From Isoetes taiwanensis (lineage: Eukaryota > Streptophyta > Lycopodiopsida > Isoetales > Isoetaceae): a stretch of DNA of 64,000 bases. The position numbers and the translations under genes are program-made. The notes beneath the pieces are model-generated. The model did not search any database and was not told where the DNA came from. It was given only the letters and a program-made list of their open reading frames with translations. The stretch lies in contig JAJEKV010000543.1 of the NCBI GenBank assembly GCA_021234155.1, positions 1-64,000 on the forward strand, in the 5' to 3' direction. The stretch's first letter is position 1. Every line of letters begins with the position of its first letter. This document shows positions 45,347-56,697 of the stretch, piece after piece.

Positions 45347-46688
45347 ATGGCATCAACTCCTAGGATGAAGTTGAAGGTAGAAAAGAAATGGATTTTGAGC
45401 GTTTATTTTTTTTTTGGATTGTTTGGCATGTCATTATTTTGGGTAACATTGAAATTATACGAGGTACCCAATTCTGGAGGTACCTTTAGATCTAATTCCC
45501 CTTGTGAGGGCAGATTAGTATATGTATATGATTTGCCATCCCAATTTAATGATGATCTAGTCTCTCGATCTTGTAATGACTCTAAAGCTCACTGGAAGCT
45601 CTCAGAGTTATGTCGACATTTTCCCAATGGTGGATTTGGACCAGCTGAGAATCGCCAACCATTGCCAAAAAATTCATGGTACCAATCTTATCAATACACT
45701 CTAGAGTTATTGCTTCGAGAGCGGTTCAACGAATATCATTGTCGTACCATGGATCCTGAACAGGCTAAGCTTTTCTACATTCCATTTTATACGTATTTAG
45801 ATTTTGGTGCTCACTTTCTTGATAAGACGCATGTTCGTAATCACTTGAGCCAACAGCTCATTGGTTTTTTGCTTGCATCTCCATACTTTCAACGCTACTA
45901 TGGTGCAGATCACCTCCTTGTTATAGGAGCCGAATTTGGAAATTTCATGTGCTGGGGGGAGTGGGGACTTGCATCCCCTCGCCGTCCTCGAGCTTCAAAA
46001 TGTTACCAAGGTATTCATTGAACGAAATTTTTTGTCTTATCAGGAATCTGAAATTGCCATTCCGTATAACACTGGATTTCATCCTTCTTCCCCTATAGAC
46101 ACACAATATTGGCAACATATTGTTTCTAATCACAATCGTGATATTCTAGTTTCCTATTCATGGGGTCCTCGGCCTAATGGCCGATCAATTAGAATTTTTT
46201 TGCAAGAACAATGCGAACATTCCTCAAATTGCACCACATTGAGATGTGACAAGGTGAATTGTGTTGACAATACATACTTAGCGATTAACCTTTACCTTCG
46301 ATCAACTTTCTGTTTAATGCCTCATGGAGACACTCCAACTCGTAAGGCAATCTTCGACTCTTTATTATCAGGCTGCATTCCCGTCTTATTCTCAGAGCAC
46401 TCAGCATATGGGCAATACATATGGCACCTTCCATCAAATGGGAGCACCTATTCTATCTTCTATCCATCAGAGCATCTACTTAATGCTAATGGAAGCATCA
46501 ACATTATTGACTATTTAAGTCATATCAGTGCAGATGTTATCAAAACCATGCGACAAAATGTCATTGAGCTTATTCCAAATATTGTTTATGCAAAGCCCGG
46601 GTACAAAAGCTCAGATCCAAGAACAAAAGATGCCTTTGAGATTCTTCTTGATAAATGGTTGAAGAGAGCTCTACTTTATCAAAAGTGA
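45347..46688 (+). CDS. GT47 glycosyltransferase, MUR3/XLT2-like (xyloglucan galactosyltransferase family), one frame change
   Basis: An intronless frame from ATG at 45347 to TGA at 46686-46688, about 446 residues if the frame change is discounted. The size suits this family. The N-terminus is that of a type II Golgi protein: short basic tail, then the membrane segment WILSVYFFFGLFGMSLFWVT. Family blocks follow in order: CEGRLVYVYDLPSQFN, WYQSYQYTLELLLRERFNEY, AKLFYIPFYTYLDFG, YGADHLLVIG, LELQNVTKVFIERN, IPYNTGFHPSS, SFCLMPHGDTPTRKAIFDSLL-type sequence, GCIPVLFSEHSAYGQYIWHL, and a KDAF-like end (TKDAFEIL). Exostosin-fold GT47A enzymes add galactose to xyloglucan side chains in the Golgi. The frame moves by one base at a G6 run near 45953-45960, and both sides are well conserved. 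This is either a recent null allele or a homopolymer error. Substrate cannot be fixed from sequence alone. Confidence 0.9.
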
Positions 46689-46969
46689 TATTTTGATTTG
46701 TTCGAAAGTGCCAACACTAAATATTCTTCGCTCATAATGCACTCTATCAACCTAAACGTAGACTTTCTAACAAAAGAGATACAATACAATAAGAATTAAA
46801 TTGAAATTTATCGTCCAGGGGACCATAAGGTCTATGGGACCTAATATAAGAAGGAAAGCACAACCAAAACTATTAGTGCCTAGGATTTAAAAAACCCCAC
46901 CCGAAGCCTTATTGATGGTGTAAAAAACATGACGTTAGAGTGTCGTACATTAGTTCTGACGTAAAAATA

Positions 46970-46970
<1 letters not shown>

Positions 46971-47063
<93 letters not shown>
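46971..47063 (+). repeat. (TATC)n microsatellite
   Basis: About 23 uninterrupted tetranucleotide units. Lies 280 bp after the GT47 stop codon. Confidence 0.95.
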
Positions 47064-47659
47064 GAATTCATGTACTAGTTTGTTCTAGAAAATATATTAT
47101 TTACGTAATCTGAATGTATGGTAAAAGGCCACGTGCTTGTTGTACATATTTAAAAAAAGGAATAGATTTGGTTGTTTGTCATCATGACATAAAGTGGCCG
47201 ATGGTTGTTTCGTTGGCACAACTAGCAGATTCCCTCCAATCCATACTCAAGCAAGAAATCTTCCTCCAATCCATCTTCAAGCAAGCAAATTCGCTCCAAT
47301 CTAGGGTTTAAGAATGTAAAACCAAGAAAAGAATTTAAAATTCTTGCCAGATATTTGCATGCATATTAGTATTCATAGCAATAGGAGCATGGCACAAGGG
47401 AATCAAGAATAAAATGGTTCAAAATGATGTCCAAAATGGGGCCGATGATACCAAAATTAATAAATGGAAAGAAAATGGTCGAACAAGATACTCTGAATGA
47501 AATGACAAAAAGTGATATTATCAACAATAAGAAGAGCAGATTACATTCCAGACACACCACAAAAAAAAATCATGAGTGTTTTAGAAATAAAGCCAGTTCT
47601 CTATCTTCTAGTCAAAGAGATGTATCAGAAAGTTTAACATATTTCGTGGTATTCCTAGT

Positions 47660-48620
47660 ATTTTAAAGCATTACATTTTGGTTTCTAGATCCTTCATCTC
47701 TTCACAACCACATCTTATCTGGAGCAGGTACAGAAGGCCTTCTTAGCATGGGCACTTCGGGTGAAATCCACAGTTCCATATCAGATCCTGCTCCAGGAGT
47801 CGGATTTTCTACCCCTTCAAAGGGCTGCTTTGGAACGCCATATCATTTACTTTCAGAAGGTAGTTGGTATGGGTAATGACTGATTGCCCAACCTTGCATT
47901 GGCAGTAGCAATGGGTCCACAATGCCTCAAAGCCTGCTGGAAGGACAAGCGAGATCAGTGGTTCTCACATTGGAATGTGCAGGCACAAGGATGCGGGCAG
48001 GTACAGACAAAGAGGGAGCACAATGCATTCTGCTAGTATCTAGATAGCTTCCTTGCCAAGCTCTAGGATGCAGATGCCTTGTTGCATGTTAAAATAGCAT
48101 ACTACAGGCAGCAAGTCAACCCCATGCTCACAAGAGGCTCATAGCATTATTTGCGCACTCATTTGCCCATAAAAGCTTCCATTCGCACGGGTGCACACCG
48201 CCTCCGGTGAGGACAGGATCTGTCAGTGTTGCCAACAGGGCGTCATTGAGGATGAATGTCATGCCCTTCAGGCGTGCCCGGCATTTGATCATATCCAGGC
48301 ATGGTATGTTCAGTTAATTATGCCTCACCAGCCCCTGCATGAGCTGTTGAACACAGCCTCCGTGGGCTTGTTGGGATCATACCTCCAGGAGATTATGGGT
48401 ACACGGACTCAGTTGTGTCCTCGGGCACAGCATTGAATTGTCATATACGATTGTACAGTATACCAACATCCTTATTATTGCTAAGATTTTTTCCTCGAAA
48501 ACCCTTCGGGCAGGGGTTTTATAATCCTGACAATAATACGCTTGCTGCTTTCTCATTGTTTGGGTCCCATAGGCCAGTTGGTCTCTGTGGACGATAAAAA
48601 CATATTCTATTCTATTCTAT
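47660..48620 (+). mobile_element. LINE 3' end with zinc-binding C-terminus
   Basis: Frames read EQVQKAFLAWALRVKSTVPY and ALERHIIYFQKVVGMGND (47715-47880), then KACWKDKRDQWFSHWN, and later DRICQCCQQGVIEDECHALQ followed by CPAFDHIQAWY (48212-48310). The Cys-x2-Cys...Glu-Cys-His...Cys arrangement is the zf-RVT-type end of plant LINEs. The 3' region has the hairpin-prone cctcgaaaacccttcgggc (48493) and ends in (TTCTA)n at 48602-48622. Stops and frame changes are present. The RT domain is missing. Confidence 0.75.
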
Positions 48621-48644
48621 TGTTCTCAAAGAATCCAATGCTCT

Positions 48645-48860
48645 TGTCTGTCGATGAAAGAAGGAAAGAAAAATTAAGATAATTGTTTTGTTCCTACTAT
48701 TCTAATTTGAGCAGAAGTTTATGTTACTAATTTTGCTAATCTTTCCTCTCTGTTGATGAAAAAAGGAAAGAAAATTAAAGACAATTCTTCATTTTGTTCT
48801 TGCTGTTCTAGTTTGAGCAGAAGTTCATGCTGCTAATCTTGCTAATCTTCCCTCTCTTTT
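48645..48860 (+). repeat. two-copy tandem repeat, about 105 bp
   Basis: gatgaaa(g/a)aaggaaagaaaa ... ttgagcagaagtt(t/c)atg ... ttgctaatctt occurs twice. Confidence 0.8.
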
Positions 48861-49242
48861 TTTCTATGTGTTTGTTGTATCATGTGGTGGGTGAAATTAT
48901 GATGTGCTCAAATTCGTAGACTCCTGAGTCGACACATGGCCTACCTGCTTGCATTCTTTTTCTACGAATAGTACCAATTCGTTCATTCCTTCTGATCTCG
49001 CACCACGTGTTTGAAGCAAAATGGTCAGAAGAGGACTTACTGCTGGAGTGTTTGACAAGATACTGGAATGAGCACTTTATTAAGACCTTTCGGTCCGAGA
49101 TAGTTTAGAATGCATGTAGGTAGTTTGCACTTGTTGATGAGCTCTGGAATAGTAGGACCATACCTATTGCTTCAATATAAATGATTGAGACTCACTACAG
49201 ATGTAAAGGCAGTATGAACCTCCAAGAATATCCCTAAATTAT

Positions 49243-49521
49243 ATGATGCAGCGCCTGCAGCAAATGAGGCTTCATGTGGCAGGGATTCATGCCTTAGATA
49301 CCCTTTTAAATTTTTGGTATGTCCAGGTTATAAGGCCAGTAAGAAGCCTAGAGGAACAAAAGAGTTTTCTTCAAGGTAATATTCAAGCCATGACAAATTT
49401 ATTGATTGATTTTTCAGGTTATACTCTTGATAAGTTGGAGCACACGCTCAGTCAAATCACAATATTAGAAGATGTTCCTCGCATGGCACCTTGGACTCAT
49501 CCTGTTATTATTATGGATTGA
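49243..49521 (+). CDS. small frame, unknown
   Basis: 92 codons from MMQRLQQMRLHVAGIHALDT to a stop. An internal ttttcag/gttat and aag/gtaat suggest possible splice sites near 49375 and 49420. No family recognised; could be a non-coding transcript or chance. Confidence 0.25.
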   Translation: MMQRLQQMRLHVAGIHALDTLLNFWYVQVIRPVRSLEEQKSFLQGNIQAMTNLLIDFSGYTLDKLEHTLSQITILEDVPRMAPWTHPVIIMD

Positions 49522-49529
49522 AAGAATTC

Positions 49530-51790
49530 TGATATATAATATGAGGTTATGCTTCCTTTCAAAAGGATAAATTTTGACATGAAAATCCAGGGTTATATTT
49601 TCCGTTAATAAGATTTTGTAAAATTTTGACTAATAAATATTACTGTGTACATTTCAAGCAAAAATTTAGGGTTCAATTGTGCTATTGCTATTTTCTTATA
49701 ATGTTTGATTAGAAAATTTTCTTTTATACCAAAGGTTATAATATGTTGTTTCTAGAGATTTTGTTAGTGTTATAAAAAAAAGGCTTCAAATAAGACAAAG
49801 ACTTCAATTTGCATCACAAAGTAATGGTTAACATCACACGATTCACTATATTGGCATCACATGCATCACGTCTGTATCAAATGCATCGTGTTGGCATTAC
49901 ATGCAATATCTGAAACACAGTCAAATATAATCTGCACCATAGATAAGAGAAGTGAGAGAGGAATTGCCAAGATTGTGCCGTTAATAATTCAACAAGCTGG
50001 AGTGAATCATAGAAGATTGCAAAATTTGCACAGGTCTACAGTCATAGTGCAAGGTAGTTTCACTAAGGCAGCAAATAGGGAATTAATATCCTGCACTTCA
50101 TAAATATCAGAACATGAAGAAATTTGAAAATAAAAAGTGTTCTTTCTTGAGTTTGAAAAAATTGTTTGATTGATTTTCTTAGCAGCATCAAATATCTTGA
50201 GGCAGGAAAAAGACTCGATATTCTTTGAATAAAGCTGTAACTTAGACCGAAAGTGCATTTCAGCTTCATTAAAATTTTAATGGGATAAGCGAATCTAAAT
50301 TTCGTAGTTACTATTTTTGATAATCATTACAGTGCATGCCATAATTTAAGGCCAGCCATAAAAAACAGTGGGGATGGGAGGATATGGCAAGTGATACACT
50401 ACAATGTGCTTTTATCCATTTCTCATAAGATTTTGCAGAAAATGAAACATGCGGAACTTCCTAAATCAGAGGTGCAGAGAGGTGTTTAAATTAGAAAAGT
50501 AGTCACGTATCTACATGTGCTTCTTCTTATCGAATATCTATAAATTCAACTTTCATCCCCCTCCGATGCAGGTTGATATTCTAAGGACTAGCTTAAGGAT
50601 TACAAAACACTTGTGGATGAGTATGAACAAACTTTGCAAAAGGAATAAGCAAAGTTAAGGGAAATAATAACTCTCTTATTATTTGAGGGGTTGTTTTAAT
50701 ATTAAAGAGTTGCAACTATTGACGATTATCTAGCCATGACCTACCAATAAAAAACATCTAAAGAATGATATGTGTTTAAGTGAATTGGAATATTTTTCAA
50801 AGACTTCTAAAGGACTTGAGATCGTCTCTAAATGAATTGAGATGGAAGACTTCTAATCGGATTTAGGCGGTTCCTAAATTGGAACAGAACGAAGATGAAA
50901 CAATTTTTTATTGAGGTTGACATGGACTTTCAATCTTGGGAAAGAAGGATTGCCACAGTTTAAATGTTTGCTTGGGAGAGTGGCTCAAACTCAACAAAAA
51001 ATTATAGGAAAATTCTCAACTATGAAATGATATTTTCATTAAACATGATAACGGGTGTTCACCCGTTATAACAGAATGTGAGTTCGGATCACAATTCCTA
51101 GACAGCTAGTGTATTCTAGAACTAGAAGCCAAGACATTTTAGAAAAAGGCCACGATCTTAATTTAAAAGAGAACTCAGATCATTAAACCATCATTGTCGA
51201 CTTTTTTTTTGAAAAGCTTAGCCTTGTATTCTTTTCTGTCATTCATTTTCTTACTTCCTTTAGCTTACTTCCTGCGATACAATCTGGGAAAAATAATCTC
51301 AGCCTTAAGAAAAGAAGTAACTAAAATAGATGAATTCAATCTTTAGAATTGCTCATTCCACCCAACTAGACTCAGTTCTAGCAAGAATTCGTTATCTAAG
51401 AAGTCTTTATCTTGCTTCAATTGTTTCATGGGATGAAAACTTTTTTGCGGTCTAAGTCAACAAACATCATGCTCCATCCATATTCCTTTTTGGTTCTTTA
51501 GGTTTAGATACACACATATAGTCAAAACATGACAACAAATGGACTATAGATAATGGCTTTGAATATCTAAGGATAATAGAAGAAGCAATGCTCCACATTG
51601 GAGGCAATATGATATTCAACAACAATTACCCATATTGTTGAACATTCGGTAAACAAGCACATCAAGATAATGACTTGGTGGAATGGAGTATATAGATGGA
51701 GTACATAGATAATAAAATCAACTAAACATCATGCCTCGAAAGAGTTACTTCAACACAAACAGAATAGATAATAGATAATATTATACATGG
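49530..51790. other. no gene recognised
   Basis: AT-rich DNA. A short run of gcatcacatgcatcac variants lies at 49810-49900. Nothing else assignable. Confidence 0.4.
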
Positions 51791-51795
51791 AGGTT

Positions 51796-52206
51796 TCACT
51801 CAATGTCCAGTTCTACCGCAATTAGATCCCCCAGATCGAACTCTGTAATGTAACTTCGGCTATACAGATCCAGCCACTCATCCAATTCTTGGACCGAATG
51901 GGGAGTGTTGAGGATGAGCTTGGTTACCAAAGCTACACGCTCCCTTTTTTCCTTCTTGTAAAGCTTCTTAAATAACGACCTGAACCTGTTGTGCAACCAG
52001 ACATCCTTCATTTTCAGCAGCCTCTTCAGAGCCTCTGTCCTGTAAATATGGCGTTTCAATGAAATCAGGCAGCCTTCCAGCTCCACACTGCTGAGGTGAT
52101 CCGGCTCATTGCCATCCTTTATCAAACCTTCCCCACGGAGGAGCTTCCTGAGTTGGTATCTGATTTCTTCTGTTCCATTCTGGTTTATCTCGTTCTGCAC
52201 CTCAAC
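51796..52206 (-). CDS. coding-like exon, unknown protein
   Basis: The minus strand is open for about 136 codons, beginning after an acceptor-like CATAG at 52207-52211 and ending in a stop at 51796-51804. It is helical and charged, with IRYQLRKLLRGEGLIKDGNE, DVWLHNRFRSLFKKLYKKEK and ELDEWLDLYSRSYITEFDLG. There is no ATG near the start, so this is an internal or terminal exon whose partners are not visible, because a foldback element lies directly upstream (52345-52892). Composition and length argue for a genuine gene or gene fragment. Family unknown. Confidence 0.45.
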   Translation of the reverse strand, partial: VEVQNEINQNGTEEIRYQLRKLLRGEGLIKDGNEPDHLSSVELEGCLISLKRHIYRTEALKRLLKMKDVWLHNRFRSLFKKLYKKEKRERVALVTKLILNTPHSVQELDEWLDLYSRSYITEFDLGDLIAVELDIE

Positions 52207-52346
52207 CTATGAGCTAATATTGGCTCGCAGATATGGGGTTGCATTTCGCTCACCATCGCTGCGCCTGGTTCGGACCATTCTGAGTGTCCCGACTATGAAT
52301 CTACACTATGCAGATTTGCGAATGCCGGCTTCTGTAGCAAGCATTA

Positions 52347-52886
52347 GGGATTTTTTGAGATCATAAAAGGGCCTTCTAAGAACTGCAGACTAAGCTATAT
52401 GAACTACCAATCAGAAAACAGAACTGGTAATCCAGTCAGCAAAACAGTTATAACTAACTCACTGGATCACATTTTCTAGCATAAGTGTTGATAGGAAAGT
52501 CCAAATGAGCTCGTGTTTGGTGCAATAGATAGATCTCATTGAGATCTTTCCAACCTTAGGTGGTTTGCATATCTTTTAGCCCCGTAGGATAGTAAAAAAA
52601 TGGTAAAAACCATATTTTTTAGAGTTTTGACAATCATAAGTGGTTAAAATATGTACAAAGCATCTAAGGTTGGAAAGATCTCAACGACATCTATCTATTG
52701 CACTAAACGAGAGTTCATTTAGACTTTTCTATCAATAGTTATGCTTGAAAATGTGATCCAGTGAGTTAGTTATAACAGTTTTGCTGACTGGACCCGTCAG
52801 GCTCTGATTTCTGATTGGTAGTTCATTTATCTTCATTTGGCTTAGTTGGCATGTTTTGAAGGCCCTTTTTTAATCTCAAAAAAATC
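52347..52886. mobile_element. 540-bp foldback element with long inverted arms
   Basis: Almost its whole length is an imperfect inverted repeat. The ends are GGGATTTTTTGAGAT and the inverse of GGATTTTTTTGAGAT. The arms include agttataactaactcactgg, ggaaagatctca and aactaccaatcag. TA lies directly outside both ends, as expected for a Tc1/mariner-type (Stowaway-like) target, though TA is easily matched by chance. No coding capacity. Confidence 0.75.
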
Positions 52887-53125
52887 CTAATGACCACCTA
52901 TAGTGAAGGCGCTTGGGTGGGACACAAACTTGGATGGCACTTCTTTGGCTTAATAGATACAAGGCCTGCCATCTCACCTACCTGCACGATTCCCGAAATT
53001 TTGCATCATTCTGACAAATAAAACCCCTATATTCTAAAAATTCGGGTCCATTTGGGAGTCATATGGACTTAGGGAAAGTCCATATATAATGAAATTATGC
53101 TTTTAAGTGATCCCATCAAACCTCT

Positions 53126-53262
53126 AATGGATTTTGCACCGTAGCTACGGTGCGAAAACAACACTTCCATATTTTATGTTATACATAATTTTGCACTGTG
53201 CCTACGGTGCGAAAACAACACTTCCTTATTTTATGATATTCATATTTTCGCATCGTAGCTTC
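53126..53262. repeat. tandem array built on an 18-bp palindrome
   Basis: The unit of about 62 bp starts ttttgcaccgtagctacggt and continues gcgaaaacaacacttcc. Two units and the start of a third. In the first, GCACCGTAGCTACGGTGC is a perfect palindrome. Confidence 0.8.
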
Positions 53263-53594
53263 TTTAATTTTTTATGTTACAGTGAAAGCAAACCTTTCCA
53301 ATTAATATACAATAAATTTCCAATTAATCGTCACTTATATTTATATTACATAGTGCAATATCTGAACCGAACCATGTCTTGACTTATCCTGCATTCAGTA
53401 GATTCAGCTCCATCGTGAAGTCGAGCACTCCAACCTTCAAGAAATAAAAAACTATCCACCGACTGACTGTAAACATCTTCAAGGTCTTCTTAACATTGTC
53501 GGCGCTCTTGAATAAGGCAATGAATAGATCAATTCCTAAATTTATCTTCACATGCCCGCAGACTCCTCCCTTCTCCTTCAATGTCGTGAACAGT

Positions 53595-53745
53595 GTAGTC
53601 ACGTACGTAGTGTACCGTTCAGCTACAGTACGTCTTCTTATGTACTGTACGTTCTTCGTACCTTAGAGGTTTTGCATACTTTATGTACGTTTAATACTAG
53701 TTGTCATATCTGGCGTACAATACGTTATGTACGTACAGTACACAT
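53595..53745. repeat. GTAC/ACGT-rich cluster
   Basis: Dense gtacgt, tacgtac and gtacagtac motifs in both orientations within 150 bp. Function unknown. Confidence 0.6.
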
Positions 53746-53794
53746 ATAAAAAATTTATTGTATTTTTAGTTTTTTTTTTTATGACCATAGTAGT

Positions 53795-53960
53795 AAATAT
53801 GTAGCATAATAACAGGGGGTTTTTTTGTGTTTTTGTACGCTTCTCACAAAGGTTTTCCTAAGATTTCATGGCGTATTCGAATGGATGTACTAATGCGTAC
53901 ATCTAGAGTGCACCATTTCTTAGTCGTTGATTTAGTTTTTTTTTTCAATGGTTCAACATC
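53795..53960 (+). mobile_element. MITE family M, copy 4
   Basis: Opens tatgtagcataataacaggg and contains tctagagtgcac and cgttgattt, like the copy at 18776. Confidence 0.75.
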
Positions 53961-54329
53961 CAAGGGCTCACAACAAAAGCCCTCTTTTTATTTTAGGGGC
54001 TGAACATGCAAGCCTCGTGGATCATGATCTCCTGATCTTCTGATCTTCGCTCCTCACCTGGAGTTGCAAAGCGCAGGGAATGCTCCCCAGACAACAACAG
54101 GGAGTAGATTTCTGGAAGCATCATGCGCAAAGGAATCTTTGTTTTGCTCGCTTACCTCTGCTTGATTGCTGCCTTCGCATCTCTGTTTCTCAAGGGCCAG
54201 GCACAAGCCGGGACCTTTTCCTGTCCGACCACGTCTTCTAGCTACTCGATTTCCTTTGCTGGCCCTGGATTCTAGAATGGGACTCGCATGAAACCAACAA
54301 ACCGCCTTAGACTTGCTTCTCATTCATCT

Positions 54330-54590
54330 CAGCAGATTTTCTACAATGGTGGATAGTGGGTAGCCGCACACATGCGAACTACCCATAAAAAATAAAGGGA
54401 AAATCCAATTATATCATTTGGACCCCAACAAAATACAATGCTAATAGAGACTAGGCTAGTGTACCGCCGAAAGCTTATCACCGGATTAAAAACCCTCCCT
54501 TTCGGGTTTTCGAGGAAAACCCTAGTGATAAGCCCGCCAAGGGGCTTGGACAAACGTGAAGGCATAAAAATCGCCTCCCAAAAACCCACT
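54330..54590 (-). mobile_element. retroposon 3' tail related to LINE at 47660-48620
   Basis: In inverse it carries ttttcctcgaaaaccc, ggagggtttttaatcc and gttggggtcca in the same order as the LINE 3' region at 48490-48575. It could be a 5'-truncated LINE or a SINE sharing its tail. Confidence 0.5.
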
Positions 54591-54745
54591 AATGGAAAGT
54601 CGAAACAGATGCCGCCGCTAACTTTTGTACACGCACATCACCAACAAAACAACAAGACAAAACAAACCTCCCAGAGTGGAGGGGTTGATTACGCGTGCCA
54701 CGCGATAAAAATACAATAACAAAGAAGGGGAGGGTGGGTTCAAAG

Positions 54746-55270
54746 AGAATAAGGTAAGGGGCTGAGAGAGAAGAGGAAGCCGGATGAGAAGTCGGGGCGT
54801 AAACGCCTAAAATAGCTTAACTCCCAACCGTAATCGGGCATGCGCCCGCCATGCATGCAAAACAAACATGCTCGTCCCATTCTAGAATGACGATCCGATG
54901 TCTCTGGATCGATGGGATTCTAGAATGGGACTCGCATGAAACCAACAAACCGCCCAGAATACCAAAGGACTTCCTTAACAAACTAGGATCGAGGGACTAA
55001 GGTCACAGGATGAAGGCTAAAGGCCGAGAAAGGACAAAGATGAAAGAAACGCCAAATTGGCCAAACCAGCGGGGAAGAAGCCCCTCCTCCGCCGGAAACA
55101 ATTCAAAGAGAATAAGGTACTGGCGAGAGAGAAGAGGAAGCGCCGATGAGAAGTCGGGCGTAAACGCGCCTAAAATAGCTTAACTCCCAACCGTAGCGGG
55201 CATGCGCGCGCATGCATGCAAAACATGCATGCTCGTCCCATTCTAGAATGGCGATCCGATGTCTCGGATC
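54746..55270 (+). repeat. direct duplication, about 155-bp units 361 bp apart
   Basis: The unit from gagaataaggta to gatccgatgtct (54746-54903) recurs at 55107-55265 with small indels. The motif cccattctagaatg and its inverse recur here and at 54270-54290. Confidence 0.8.
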
Positions 55271-55277
55271 GATGGGA

Positions 55278-55632
55278 TTCATTACCATAAGCAGGGCTTT
55301 GCCATAGTTCGTCTGTAAAAAGACCTCCGTTCAAATCTGTTTTTCAGAGGACGCATGGAAAAGCTTCTCTGTAAAGCATACCATTGTTTGGGTCGAAAGA
55401 AGAAGGGTTGAAGACTTGATAATCTCCCCGTTCTTGCCCGACCACGCCCCTCTAGATACTCGATTTTCATCGATCCTAGATTCATTACCATAAGCAGGGC
55501 TTTGCCATAGTTCGTCTGTAAAAAGGCCTCCGTTCAAATCTGTTTTTCAGAGGACGTATGGAAAAGCTTCCCTGTAAAGCATGCCATTGTTTGGGTCGAA
55601 AGAAGAAGGGTTGAAGACTTGATAATCTCCAT
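55278..55632 (+). repeat. recent tandem duplication, about 205-bp period
   Basis: attaccataagcagggcttt ... cttgataatctcc (about 148 bp) occurs at 55280 and 55484 with only about four differences. Confidence 0.85.
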
Positions 55633-55739
55633 GGGAAATCAGGTCTGTAGAACAGAAATTAACTAGGGCAGTGTTTCGGATCTTTTGCAGAAGAATTTTC
55701 CATTTTGGGGATTCGTCAAGTAGTTGGGCACAAGATGCA

Positions 55740-56016
55740 GATTCTTATAGAGTTATAATCTGCAGACGACATTAGTTTTGTGGCTTGAGAATGAAGCCAA
55801 ACTCACTAAAGAATCCTTGGCCCTACATATCCGGCTGCAGATGCTCAGATCGGCCCTGCACTTTTGCCCTATGTTTCTTCAAGTCTTATCTTCTATTTTG
55901 ATCCTCCTGTTTATGATCTTGGTTTATCTGCAAGAGTTGATCCGATGGGCTCCAACACAGGTCACTGCTGCAACCAAGCAGCAAACCCCTTTTTTGGATC
56001 CAGCTCGTTGGTGAAC
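55740..56016 (+). mobile_element. possible LINE RT fragment
   Basis: SADDISFVA (about 55757-55783), in the position and wording of the LINE RT FADDI motif, is followed in another frame by NEAKLTKESLALHIRLQM. Short and decayed. Confidence 0.4.
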
Positions 56017-56324
56017 CCCTTATTTGTGGGTGTTTAGCGATTTTTTTAACTCCTCTACTAGCATAAATATGTAGCATAAACTTAGTCATTCTTTTAAACT
56101 TAGTCATTTTCAAAAAATCCAGTACAGAAGATGGGGCATGATAATGTAGGGGATACCATTCAAAAAAACCAGTATAGAAGATGCGGCATGATAATATAAA
56201 GGATACCATTTGCATGTGTTCAAGACGATAAGAATATGAGTCTAGGGGGAATCAAGATATTAAGAATGTTAGGCTAGGGGGTAAGAATGTAGGTGTGTTG
56301 GTCTGTATATTGACTCTTGACCCC

Positions 56325-56697
56325 TACACCATCCTGAAGGCCCCGAAGGGGCCAAAAAAATTTTTAGTTAACACAAACCATTAACACACAACTAACATTA
56401 TTAACACAAACCATTGTATTTGACACATTTAAATTAAAATCCCCCTTAAACCCCCTTTGGTTTGGGTGCATATTCACACGGCGGGTTACGTAGGGCAGCG
56501 AAAGCCCCAAAAAATTTACAATACATGTACAAAATTAACACTATTATAGTATTTTGTAAACCTTAATATACAGTATACAAAAACTTGTACATGCATACCC
56601 CACAAACGAGGATCGCTATGTACGGTCTAGATCTTGGAATAAAGGGCAAATATGCCCATCCGACAGCTCTCGTTGCCCGGAGTAACCCCCCGTGTGA
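56325..56697. mobile_element. foldback MITE family F, copy C (left part)
   Basis: Left arm and centre nearly identical to 21408-21785. It stops at ccccccgtgtga, where the right arm should begin. Confidence 0.75.

Noticed and set aside
50393-50405. cactacaatg as a possible CACTA end
   Set aside because: No inverted partner or target duplication found nearby.
53126-53262. CRISPR array
   Set aside because: The repeats are tandem copies without variable spacers, in plant nuclear DNA.
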